The notes under the pieces were generated by a model. That model did not search any database and was not told the DNA's origin. It saw only the letters and a program-made list of their open reading frames with translations. Position numbers and translations under genes: made by a program. This document shows positions 46,949 to 57,300 of a stretch of DNA of 64,000 nt, in pieces (positions within the stretch are counted from its first letter, which is position 1; every line of letters starts with the position of its first letter). The DNA comes from an uncultured Pseudomonadales bacterium (GTDB lineage: Bacteria > Pseudomonadota > Gammaproteobacteria > Pseudomonadales > Porticoccaceae), in the NCBI GenBank assembly GCA_943788895.1, contig CALSRZ010000005.1, positions 434,001 to 498,000 on the forward strand, given 5' to 3'.

Positions 46949-46998
46949 ATGTATAGTATTTTTAAGAATAGCTTTTTAAGAGACTGTTTTTAAAGCTC
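46943..46998 (-). repeat. 14-bp tandem repeats at the end of the AraC-type gene
   Basis: On the minus strand: GAGCTTTAAAAACA, GTCTCTTAAAAAGC, TATTCTTAAAAATA, then CTATACATAAAAAA. Each contains TAA; the first includes the gene's own stop. Confidence 0.85.
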
Positions 46999-48195
46999 AG
47001 CGCTGTCTGATGGCTGATCTGGATTCTGGCGATACTGGGTGGGAGTTATACCCTCAATCTTCTTAAAGAAGGTATAGAAAACCGACTTGCTGTTAAAGCC
47101 GACTTCCAGATAGATATCGGTGATCGTGGTATTTTTATATTCGGCAGAAGTAAGCATTCGCTTAGCTTCTTCAATACGGTAACGGTTGATAAATTCATAG
47201 TAGTTAATGCCGAAGTGGCGGTTGATCAACATCGACAGGTCACGGGGCATAATATTTAGCGACTCTGCCAGACTGTCGAGAGTAATATCCGGCTCCATAT
47301 AGATCTTGTCCCTGCGGATTCCCTCGTCTACCTGTGCTGCCAGTTCCGGCTGTAAGAATTCTTCCTCACTGGCCTTCTGGCTGACAACCGGTTCACTAAC
47401 CTGCTCGAAGGCACCGAAGTAGCGAACAGCGGTGAACACCAGTAAATTAACCAGTGCAAAGGTAATGTAGTAACCGGTAAGTCCGATATTGCTCAGCTGT
47501 GCCTGTGCAAAACTAAAGCCGGTAAACACATTGGTGATCTTGGCGCCGATAAGAAGCATCTCTGAAACCATCACCATTAAAAAGCCGATAACTAGCGCGC
47601 GCAGCCAGGAGATATGGACTTTCTCCATATTCGAGTTGGTGTTTTGCAGCAGGCTGCTATAGCGGCTGATCAGTACGTAACAGCCAATGCCGTAGAAAAC
47701 TCTTACCCACTTGCTGAAGAACTCCATATAGACATAGTTGGCGCTGTAGACAAAGGTCTCGGAATTAATCATATCCAGACGCTGTTCCTGGGGTTGGCTA
47801 TAGAATGCCGTCCAGATAAAGGTCCCATAGATAAGCAGTGGAATCAGGTGCAGCAGATCAAATTTGGAGAGAGAAAAATCCCTAAATACCAGCGATTTAA
47901 AGCATAAAAACAGCAGCGCGCCATCGACGTAATAGGCGATGGCGGGAACGAAATACAGGCTTGGGACTTTCTCGCGGGCGATAAACTTAAAGTCTGCCCC
48001 CCACATCATCAGCTCATTGATTGGGATCAGGGCATGGGCAAATAGAAATAGGGCGAAGAAAAGTATGCTGATGTTGTTGCGAAAAGCGGTTGCAGACAGC
48101 AACAAAAAGCAAAACAGGCACTGCATCGCCGTCATCAGCAAGATTACGTCGTGGAAATTAAATAGTACCGTGTCGAATTCTAGAGTTCCCATCAA
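46990..48195 (-). CDS. Membrane-bound AraC-family transcriptional regulator
   Basis: 401 aa. About 10-250 is hydrophobic with seven or so membrane helices; about 290-395 is the AraC DNA-binding domain with two helix-turn-helix motifs (ITLDSLAESLNIMPRDLSML and TITDIYLEVGFNSKSVFYTF) and the C-terminal FKKIEGITPTQYR signature. This arrangement is common beside marine glycan-utilisation genes, where it is thought to sense oligosaccharides at the inner membrane. Divergent from the GH16-like gene, 487 bp away, so likely controls the laminarin genes. Confidence 0.9.
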   Translation of the reverse strand: MMGTLEFDTVLFNFHDVILLMTAMQCLFCFLLLSATAFRNNISILFFALFLFAHALIPINELMMWGADFKFIAREKVPSLYFVPAIAYYVDGALLFLCFKSLVFRDFSLSKFDLLHLIPLLIYGTFIWTAFYSQPQEQRLDMINSETFVYSANYVYMEFFSKWVRVFYGIGCYVLISRYSSLLQNTNSNMEKVHISWLRALVIGFLMVMVSEMLLIGAKITNVFTGFSFAQAQLSNIGLTGYYITFALVNLLVFTAVRYFGAFEQVSEPVVSQKASEEEFLQPELAAQVDEGIRRDKIYMEPDITLDSLAESLNIMPRDLSMLINRHFGINYYEFINRYRIEEAKRMLTSAEYKNTTITDIYLEVGFNSKSVFYTFFKKIEGITPTQYRQNPDQPSDSAEL

Positions 48196-48682
48196 CTGCC
48201 TCTATAAGCGGGTAATGCATCGCTATATTTTATTTTTGCAATTTATTCTAACTGCAATCGAATAACTTGAGTCTGTGTGGAATGCTTTACACAATCGTCC
48301 GGATAAACTCTGTGAGTACTAAAACACCTAAACGAACCCTTTTTACGCTGCATATTATGGCTTAGATCGTTTATTTTTGTGTGAAAAGTTATTCACTATT
48401 AAAAGTTACTTCTACCCTCTAGCGGCGTATATTTGCAGCTATCCGAACAGCTATTCCCACTAAAAAACGCTTTTTTTCCAACATTTGGTGTCCGAGTACG
48501 TTACTCGGACGATTACTACAGCTGTGATTTGTAGATTAGCGTGACAAATTTAGTTTTCGCTGCGGCAAGGCTGAATAACATAGAATCACCAGGCGCTAGA
48601 TTTCAATCCATGTAATTGATATCAGCGACCGGAAATAAGCGGCGATTGACCGCTTACATAATAAGAGAGATGGGGGAGTACC
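48196..48682. promoter_or_regulatory. Divergent promoter region with inverted repeat
   Basis: No gene. GTCCGAGTA-CGT-TACTCGGAC (48490-48510) is a perfect 9-bp inverted repeat with a 3-bp centre and no T-tract, so an operator is likelier than a terminator. ATCCGAAC (48441-48448) is the complement of GTTCGGAT ahead of GH30. GGGGGAG at 48672-48678 is the ribosome binding site of the next gene. Confidence 0.5.
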
Positions 48683-51148
48683 ATGATTGACCATAAATTC
48701 CATACCGCGCTGTATTTTTCACTGGCTGCGAGCTTGACGGCCTGCGGTGGGGGCGGCAGTGGTGGAGATGCCGATCAAAATGTTGTGCGCACTCTTTTTG
48801 CCGTTGGCGAAATTGTTGAGACGGTAGAAGATGGTGGTTCGGTAGAGGGCGATGTCAGTACCAATGATGAAGGCGGCAGCGGCCTTACCTATGCCCTTGC
48901 CTCCGGTGCCAGCATGGCTAATGGCGTACTGGAATTTAATCAGGATGGTTCTTTCATCTACAACCCCAACGAAGATTTCTTTGGCGCGGATACTGTTACC
49001 TATGTGGTGACCGACTCGGCATCAGGTGAGACTGATACGGCTACTCTGACAATTAATGTCGAGAATGATTTCGAGCAGATCGAAGAGTATGGCTGGCAAC
49101 TGGTGTGGAGCGATGACTTCAATTCCGGGGAGTTTGATGCTGCTCTGTGGACTGGTGTTAATGCCAGCGTTTCCGGCGGTAATCTGGTTATCGCTGCCCA
49201 AGAGGGGCAGGTATCCTCAGTAATTGGTGCCAACAGCCTTAAGTATGGTCGCGTTGAAGCGCTTGTCAGGGCTCCGGCAGCATTGGATGTTCTGGCTGCC
49301 TTTAAGCTTGTGCCGGTCATTGATTTATACGATGGAAAAAACGCTCTGGTCGGGGTTGAGGCTGACAGTGGTGCGGTTATTGCTGGCACTCATTACGGCT
49401 TGGGTCTGACTAGCGGCATAACCTTGAACGACGATGTGATTGAGACTCTTGCTACTGACTATCACAGCTATGCCATCGAGTGGGGCGCAGACGAGATTCG
49501 CTGGTATATCGACGGGGTGCATGTTCACACTGTAGACACATTGCATACCTGGGCTTACAACATGTCCGGCGATCAGGTTGTCGGCGACAATGCCGGGCCT
49601 TTTAATCAGGATATGCAGGTTGTTTTTGAGCTGACGGCCGGTGGTGATAATTTGCCGGCGTCGATACTGGTCGATCAGGTCAAGGTTTGGACCTGTGATC
49701 CTTCAGTCGAATTATCGGTTGAAGACTGTGCCTCTAAAGAGAAAACCAAAGTTAGCAAAATCGCTTCCGATCGCATTGAGACGGTTGGTCCGGTTGTTAC
49801 CGAAATCTACACAAATGGTTACTACGACATAGTCACTGGCGCGAAAATCTCGGATTTGCCGCCTCTAGAATGGCACTACACCGATGAAATCAAAGAGCTG
49901 ACTATTTCCAATGTAACTGCCGCTGATGTGGATTCTCTGTCCACTGAAGGTGAGCAGGGCAATGTTCTGGAGATCACTAATGACTCTGGACTGGCGAGTA
50001 TAAGCATAGCGACAGAGGCTGTTGAGTTGATCGGTTTGGGTGTTGCGCTGGACTTTGATATGTATGTCGACAGCGCCAGCACGACTGCTGAAACGATTGA
50101 AATCAGCATGCAGTCAGGGGTTGATGGCAAGGGTGTCTCATCCTGGTATCTGGCTGATCTGACTCTCGACGCATGGGCTAGCTATAGCATTCCTGTTGTT
50201 GATCTGGTCAACAACCCCGCGGTAGTGGAGGGGGTGGAAATGCCTCTGGATATTAAAGCGGTCACCTCACTTATGACTCTCGATTTCGCAGGCAGCGCGA
50301 CTATCCACTTGGATAATATTCATCTCAGCTGTATTAACTCTGAAGGCTGTGTGCAGGGCCCGCTGGGACTGCAGTCTAAAGCAGCGCCAAAAGCCGAGCC
50401 GGTTCGTTATGAGGCGGAAGCCTATTTGAGCGCCATCGGCATAGGTGTCGAGGATACGCTTGATGAGGGCGGCGGGCAGAATGTAGCCTTTGTCGGCGCC
50501 GGTGACTCCCTGGTCTTTAGTATCGACGCGCCGGGCATTGGTCCCTATAGCATCGACTATCGTGTTGCCAGTAATGGCGGCAGCGTTGGATTTGAAGTTT
50601 CTATTGACGGTGTTTTGGTTGATCAGCAGGTGATTCCAGATACCGGTGATTGGCAGAACTGGACAACCATAACCTCAGCGCCATTTGATCTGGTGGTGGG
50701 GCTCTATTCTCTGCGCATCGATTTCCTCGGTGAGGGGCAAAATTTAAACTGGTTCGAACTGTTGCCGCCGATTACTGAAATCTTTATCCAGGCGGAAGAT
50801 TTTGATGATGAGAGTGGTATCGCTCTCGAAGATACCACCGACGACGATGGTGGTCAGAATATCGGTTATATCGACGAGGGTGACTTCGTTGAGTACAGCT
50901 TTAATGTTCCCTCTTCTGGTACCTACCTGATTGAGTACCGAGTGGCCAGTGATATGGACTCCATGGGTTTTGATAACCGCATTGGTGGTGTCGTGGTGGA
51001 CACCCAGACATTGCTGGCAACCGGCGGTTGGCAGGAGTGGATAACCCAGAGTGCGGAAGTGGAATTAGTGGCAGGCGATCAAATTATGCGCTTCGACTTC
51101 CTTGGTGGGCCGATCAATATCAACTGGATTCGATTGACCAGAAAATAA
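48683..51148 (+). CDS. Surface lipoprotein with GH16-like domain lacking a catalytic motif, plus CBM6 modules
   Basis: 821 aa. Lipobox LTAC. About 30-125: cadherin-like beta-sandwich (Tandem-95/Cadherin_5 type: GDVSTNDEGGSGLTY). About 130-345: laminarinase-like jelly roll (LVWSDDFNSGEFDAALWTG, YHSYAIEWGADEIRWYIDGV). The expected ExDxxE catalytic motif is not found; the region reads IDLYDGKNALVGVEADSG. About 370-555: a second beta-sandwich. About 565-690 and 695-821: CBM6-like (VRYEAEAY, FIQAEDFDDESGI). Likely a non-catalytic glucan-binding partner of the TonB receptor 111 bp downstream. Confidence 0.8.
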   Translation: MIDHKFHTALYFSLAASLTACGGGGSGGDADQNVVRTLFAVGEIVETVEDGGSVEGDVSTNDEGGSGLTYALASGASMANGVLEFNQDGSFIYNPNEDFFGADTVTYVVTDSASGETDTATLTINVENDFEQIEEYGWQLVWSDDFNSGEFDAALWTGVNASVSGGNLVIAAQEGQVSSVIGANSLKYGRVEALVRAPAALDVLAAFKLVPVIDLYDGKNALVGVEADSGAVIAGTHYGLGLTSGITLNDDVIETLATDYHSYAIEWGADEIRWYIDGVHVHTVDTLHTWAYNMSGDQVVGDNAGPFNQDMQVVFELTAGGDNLPASILVDQVKVWTCDPSVELSVEDCASKEKTKVSKIASDRIETVGPVVTEIYTNGYYDIVTGAKISDLPPLEWHYTDEIKELTISNVTAADVDSLSTEGEQGNVLEITNDSGLASISIATEAVELIGLGVALDFDMYVDSASTTAETIEISMQSGVDGKGVSSWYLADLTLDAWASYSIPVVDLVNNPAVVEGVEMPLDIKAVTSLMTLDFAGSATIHLDNIHLSCINSEGCVQGPLGLQSKAAPKAEPVRYEAEAYLSAIGIGVEDTLDEGGGQNVAFVGAGDSLVFSIDAPGIGPYSIDYRVASNGGSVGFEVSIDGVLVDQQVIPDTGDWQNWTTITSAPFDLVVGLYSLRIDFLGEGQNLNWFELLPPITEIFIQAEDFDDESGIALEDTTDDDGGQNIGYIDEGDFVEYSFNVPSSGTYLIEYRVASDMDSMGFDNRIGGVVVDTQTLLATGGWQEWITQSAEVELVAGDQIMRFDFLGGPININWIRLTRK

Positions 51149-51165
51149 TCGAATCCATAAAAGCA

Positions 51166-51218
51166 GAACTCTAAAAAAGAGCTCTAAAAAAGAGCTCTAA
51201 AAACAGATCTGTAAAAAC
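51166..51218 (+). repeat. 13-14-bp tandem repeats after the GH16-like gene
   Basis: GAACTCTAAAAAA, GAGCTCTAAAAAA, GAGCTCTAAAAAC (13 bp), AGATCTGTAAAAAC (14 bp), each with a TAA. They begin 17 bp after the stop codon and continue more loosely to 51237. Confidence 0.9.
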
Positions 51219-51259
51219 AGAATATAACGATAAAAAAGTAGTATTAGTGGGGAAAAATT

Positions 51260-54200
51260 ATGATGCATAAAGCGCAATTCAAGCGAAAACTGCTGGCCGG
51301 GAGTATTGCCTTGGCAGTAGCCGCGAGTGTCAGTGCTCAAGAAGCTGATATAGATAACCAGAACGATTCTGATCAATTGGTAGAAGAGGTTGTGGTCACC
51401 GGTATCAGAGCGAGCTTGCAGCGTTCAATGGATATTAAGCGTGACGCCAAAGGTATTGTCGATGGTATCTCTGCGGAAGATATTGGTAAATTCCCTGACA
51501 CCAACCTGGCTGAATCCCTGCAGCGGATTACCGGTGTAGCCATCGAGCGCGATCGCGGCGAAGGCTCCAAGATCACCGTTCGAGGGTTTGGTCCGGACTT
51601 TAATATCGTTACCTTTAACAGTCGTCAGATGCCGACTACCGGCGGACGCTCCTTTGATTTCGGCAATATTGCCTCTGAGGGTATCTCTGCGGTTGAGGTG
51701 TATAAGTCTGGCCGCGCCAATGTGGCGACCGGCGGTATCGGTGCGGTGGTCAATGTTAAGACCAGCAAGCCTCTGCAAATGCCAGGCTTGCGTGCGGTAG
51801 TCAGTGCCAAGGGCGTTCATGATCCCGGCACGCGCAAAGGCAACAGTGTCAGTCCGGAATTTGCCGGCCTGTTTAGCCAGACCTTCGCCGAAGACACGGT
51901 GGGTATATCCCTGTCATTGAGCAGTCAGCAGCGCGATGGTGGTACTCAGTCGGCGACCACCGGCAGCTTTATGAGTAGAAATTTTGTTACCCTGGATGAT
52001 ATAGATAACCAGACGAAAGATGCTGAATGGGGCTCGATCCCAGTCGGTGATCCATCAGCGGTTAACTTCCCGGATCAGGTCTCTGAGGGTATCTATGCAA
52101 TCCCTACCAATATTCAGTACAACCTCGATGATTTCCATCGTGAACGTGTCAACGGCCAGTTGACCTTCCAGTGGCGACCCATAGAAACACTGACCGGAAC
52201 TCTGGATTACACCTATGCTGAGAACCAGATTAATACCCAGCATCAGGATTTGTCGGCCTGGTTTGATCCCGGCTGTGCCACCCGAGAGAGCGAGTGGATT
52301 CAAGAGGGCAATATCTGGTCGCCTACCAGCTATACACAGGTTGGCTGTGCGGCAGATAACCTGCAGGGCGTGGGTATCTTTGCCTCAATTGATGAAAATA
52401 AATCTGCCGGTTTTAACCTCGAATGGCAGGCTAGCGATAACCTCACCCTGAACCTCGACTACCATAAGTCGAGCGGTGAATCGCGCCCCAACAGCAAGCA
52501 TGGTTCCGGCGGTTCTATGGCCGTTGCTTCCCTGAACCGTATTACCACCTCGGGTTATTTTAGTGCCACGGGTATGCCGGTTCTGGAAGTCCAGCTGGGT
52601 GAGCGAAACTCCTATAACCAGATCTCGCGAATTGATCAGGTAAATGCCAATGATATGCAGCTTTCGGGCAGTTCATTTGGTAGCTTTAACAACCGTATGG
52701 ACGTTGAACAGCTCCAATTTGACGGTGAATATATCTTCGATCAGGGACACAGTATTAACTTTGGTATTGCCAGCGTTGAAGTGACCAACCGCGGGCAATC
52801 CACAGGCGTTTCCCGTGATTCCTGGAGTGGTGTTGGTACCCCGGGAGATATCGCCAGTCTGTTGAGCGTTGATACTATCGACGGCGTCTTTGATGGTATC
52901 GAGGGCAGTGATGATCCGCGTCAGGTAAGACGAGTTCTTCACCTGGGATTTCCAGGCACTGATCGATAGCGCCGAGCAGTTATTGCGCGATGGCGCCCAC
53001 GGCGATGTGGTTGGTGATGGTGGACCCTGTCTCACGGGATTCTGTCCTACCTACGACTTTGATCTCGATGAGATCACCGTCGAGACCTCCAACTCAATGT
53101 ATCTCCAGGCCCATTGGGTCGGCGATGTGATGGATCGACCGGTGAATGTATTCTACGGTCTGCGCTACGAAGAGACCGAGGTTCATTCTGAAGCACTGGT
53201 GCCGCTCTATGATCGCATTGAGTGGAGCATTGTCGACAACCGCTTTAACCTCTATAAGCAGAAGGATGAGCTGGGTAATACGATTCAGGGCTTCTCTGAA
53301 ATCGACGGTGCCTACAGCATGATCTTGCCGAGCTTTGATTTTGATATCGAGCTTATCGATGACCTGATCTTACGTGCCTCTTACAGTTTATCTGTCACCC
53401 GACCCGTCTATAACGATCTTAAGGGCGCGTTGATTATTGACTATCTCGGCGCAGATGGTGGCGGTGGCCGCAGAGGTAATCCGCAATTATTGCCGATGGA
53501 GTCTTCCAATATCGATGTCTCTCTGGAGTGGTACTACGATGAAGGCAGCTATATTTCGGCGGGTTTTTGGGCCAAGGATGTAGATAACTTTATTGTCAGC
53601 AACACCTTTGAAAACCAGCCGCTGTTCAGCGACCTTTTCACCCCGATTGAAAGTGATATTTTCAATCAAGCGGTTCAGGAGCTGACCGGAGGAGATCCGC
53701 GCTTTGATTTTGATCTCGGCGATCTCAACGAGTACTACGCGGAAAATTATTCCTCTCAACCGGGCGTTGTAGTGACCGGTGAAGGCGAGGATCTCGAAGT
53801 TAAAGTCACCGGTTTGGAAGGTGATCCGGTGGCTATCTTCGATATCACTATTCCGATAAACCAGCGCGAGACCAAGGTGCAGGGCCTGGAGTTAATGGCT
53901 CAGCATACCTTTGGTGAAAGCGGTTTTGGTTTTCAGGCCAACTACACCATTGTTGATGGTGACCTTGAATACGATATCAATCTCAATGAAGAGCAGTGGG
54001 TTGTTCCCGGTATGAGTAATACCGCTAACCTGGTTGCGTTCTACGATAAAAACGGTCTGCAGGCGAGAATCGCCCTGAACTGGCGAGAGCAGTTCCTCTC
54101 CTCAGCGGCGCGCGATCCAAGGTTTGTCGAAGAGTATTACCAACTGGATATGAATATTAGCTATGAAGTCAGCGAGCAGTTTTCGGTGTTTGTCGAAGGT

Positions 54201-54311
54201 ATTAATTTAACCTCAGAAGATCAGCGTGTACACGGCCGCTCTACCTATCAGTTACGAGAATATGCTGTCGGTCATGCACGCTATAACGTTGGTTTGCGCT
54301 ACTCATTTTAG
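51260..54311 (+). pseudogene. TonB-dependent receptor of the laminarin locus, one frameshift
   Basis: About 1015 residues once one extra base in GTTCTTC (52935-52941) is removed, giving VFTWDFQALIDSAEQLLRDG across the join. Signal peptide to about residue 26 (ASVSAQEAD), TonB box (VEEVVVTGIRASLQRSMDIK), plug domain with ITVRGFGPDFNIVTFNSRQM, and a barrel ending in Phe (VGLRYSF). Homologous to receptors beside glycan enzymes in Xanthomonas and Cellvibrionales. Imports laminarin oligosaccharides across the outer membrane, by context. Whether the shift is real or an error is open. Confidence 0.88.
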
Positions 54312-54396
54312 AGCGCGCGCACGAGATTAAAAAAATTAAAGCCCTAGGGCTGAGATGGCCAGCAAAAGGCCACAAATACATTTTGGGGGAATATTA

Positions 54397-57300
54397 ATGC
54401 TAGACAATCACACTAAACCTGGCGCTTTTGGGCTCGGTACCATCCTCAGGAATTCCCTGTTAGCCGTTGGCATACTGGCGTTGGCTGGCTGTGACACAGG
54501 CGTTAAAAACAACAATGAATTTTTGGAGATGCCTGAAAATATCGTTGATACCAGCGCTGAACCTAACGATGGCCCTCTAGGTGAAATTGTTGACCTGACA
54601 TTGGATGATGTCACTGTCCGCGGTCGTCCGCATATCGACAAGTCGCTGGGTTACAACGTGATCCGTACAGACCTGAATACCGCCCTGCGCGGTGTTAGTC
54701 TGTCCTTTGATGGCGGTGACCCCTACGGCAGTATTGCGGCCAAAATGCCGACAGCTGCGCAGATGGAATCACTGGTTGTAGACTACGGCTTTAATACAGT
54801 TCACGTCTATCTCGAGGGTGATGCCGGCCAGAACCCAGATCCTGTGGGTACCAATGAAGCGCTTGGCGATGAGCTGGTGCGATTGACCCGCGACGCCAAA
54901 ATGTACCTGATTATTACCATGGGTAATAACGGTGAGAACGGCGCTATTCACAGCATGGAAAAGACCCTCGGATTCTGGGAATTCTACGGCGCAAAATATG
55001 CTGACGAGACTCATGTAATCTTTGAGGCTCACAATGAGCCGGTCCTGGGTGTTAACGGTAACTATAATTCTGAGGACTGGCAAAGACAGGCGGATATGTA
55101 CCGAACTATTCGCACTGTGGCACCGGATACCATGGTCCTGCTGGGATCCTTTATGTCGTTCTTTGGCGGCTCACAGGCGATCAATGGCGCCGACGGCCTA
55201 GCTGAGGAATTTCCCGGTATTTGGGAAAATGCTGGCTTTGCTTTCCACGCCTATTGGAACCTGCCTGAGGTTGAGAGCACTATCGCAGCCTTTGAAACCA
55301 GCACAAAATACCCAGCACTGATGTGTACCGAGTTCCATCCGGGCGACACCAAAAATGGTTATAACGAAGTTTTTGAAAGCCATCATATTGGCTGGACACA
55401 GTTTGAATGGCTGGGTGCCAACGATCTCGAACTGGAGCGTTTCAAAGGCTATCTGGATAGCTATGGCACTACCTGGCGTCCGGAAAATCCCACCACTACC
55501 TGGCCGGCCAATGGCTCACCGACCATCGCCTTTGATCAGACAATCGGTCTTTACAGTCGTGCTGATGAGGCATTCCTGAGACTGGATGAATTCCTTCAGG
55601 TGATTGCCGATGACCGTAACTACGATGGTCTTGGCGGTGATGAATTTGTGGTTATCGATGCCGGTGATGATGGCTCTGTGGCACTGCGCGCTTCAAATGG
55701 CAAGTACCTCACTGTCAGCGGCAACGGTGAGCCGCTTAAGGCGACAGCCTTTAAAATTGGCAAAAATCAAAAATTCCAATGGCTTGAGTTGCCCACCGGT
55801 GATATCGCACTGCGCCCCTGGGGTGGTTCAGCGCACCTTGTCGGAACCCTGCCTTCAGGGGATGGTGAAAACTTTGGTATGACTGGTGTGATAGGTGAAG
55901 GTGTAGAGCGCAATGGCGCCAATACCTACCGAGTAGCCAGCAGCTATACCAGCTCAATCGCGCCGCTGGAAGATCTTGCGGAAATTCCGCCGGGACCCTT
56001 CCATGGCAGCCCAATGCCAGTGCCGACCAATGGTGAAGGCGAGCATGCACTGGATAGCCTGGCACCCAATGGCCGTCTCTGGGCTTCGGACTATGACTAT
56101 GGTGGTGAGGGCGTCGCCTATCACGACAACGGTGCCAGAAACCTCGGTGAAGCTTACCGTGCAGACGAGGCAGTTGATGTTCAGTCGACCAGCGAAGGCT
56201 ACACAGCGGTAGGCTTCTTTGAAACCGATGAGTGGCTCGAGTACAGCATTGATGTCGCCACCGCCGGTAACTATCAGATTACATTGCGCACGGCCTCGGG
56301 CAGTGGTGTTGGTGGCTCTATCTCTGTGGAATCTGACTGTGTAAAACTCACCGGCGATCTCGCAACACCAAATACCAATGGCTGGGATACCTGGCAAGAT
56401 ATGACAGTTGATGTCACCCTCAAAGCCGGCGTGCAAAAATTGCGTGTGGTCAGTGGCGGCAATATGAACCTGATGAATATGGATATTCAGCCGGGTGGTA
56501 TAGGTGCAAGTGATTACGGCGCGGGTTGTGAGTGGATCCCACCGGAACCCGATGATATTTATGTTGAAGCGGAAGAGTGGACCGATGTGATTGGATCGCC
56601 CGATGGCACGGTCAGTATTGGTGCCACCACAGACAGCGATCTCAGTGACTTTGTCGGCAACTTCGATGAGGATGACTTTATTGAGTATGCCATCAATGTT
56701 CCAGCCGATGCCTGTTACATCGCAGAGTACCGCGTTGCCAGCGAGAGCGGCAGCCCGGGTTTTGAGTTGAGTTTTGACGGCGAAGTGAAAGACAGCTTTA
56801 CTGTGCCGCGGACCGGAGGCTGGACAAGTTGGGTTACCTTTCAGCGTGGTATTGAGCTCAGCGAAGGTGCTCAAACCATGCGTCTTGAAGCGCTGGGTGA
56901 CTCCTTCAATATCAACTGGTTTAAGTTTAACCAGGCAGATCCCGAGAAATGTCTCAATGACGGCGCACTTACCATTGAAGCCGAGGGATATAACAATTCA
57001 ATCCAATTGCCCGAAGGAGAAATTGGTACTCAGGGTGCAGAGGATGAAGGCGGCGGTTTAAATGTCGGCTGGATCGATGCCGGTGATTGGATGGAATATG
57101 CTTTCACTGTAGCGCAGGACGGCAATTACCAACTTTCCTTTAGAGCCGCCAGTCAATCTGGCAGTAACCCGGGTATCAATTTCTATCTTGATGGCAGCTT
57201 GCTCGTCACTGCAGCGGTGCCGAGTACTGGCGGCTGGCAGACGTGGCAAACCACTACTGGCGCGGTTGTTAGTTTAGTTGCCGGTGAGTATGTTCTGCGT

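Noticed and set aside
55954-56874. 306-aa antisense ORF in the GH5 gene
   Set aside because: Shadow of a long, domain-rich gene with clear motifs on the other strand.
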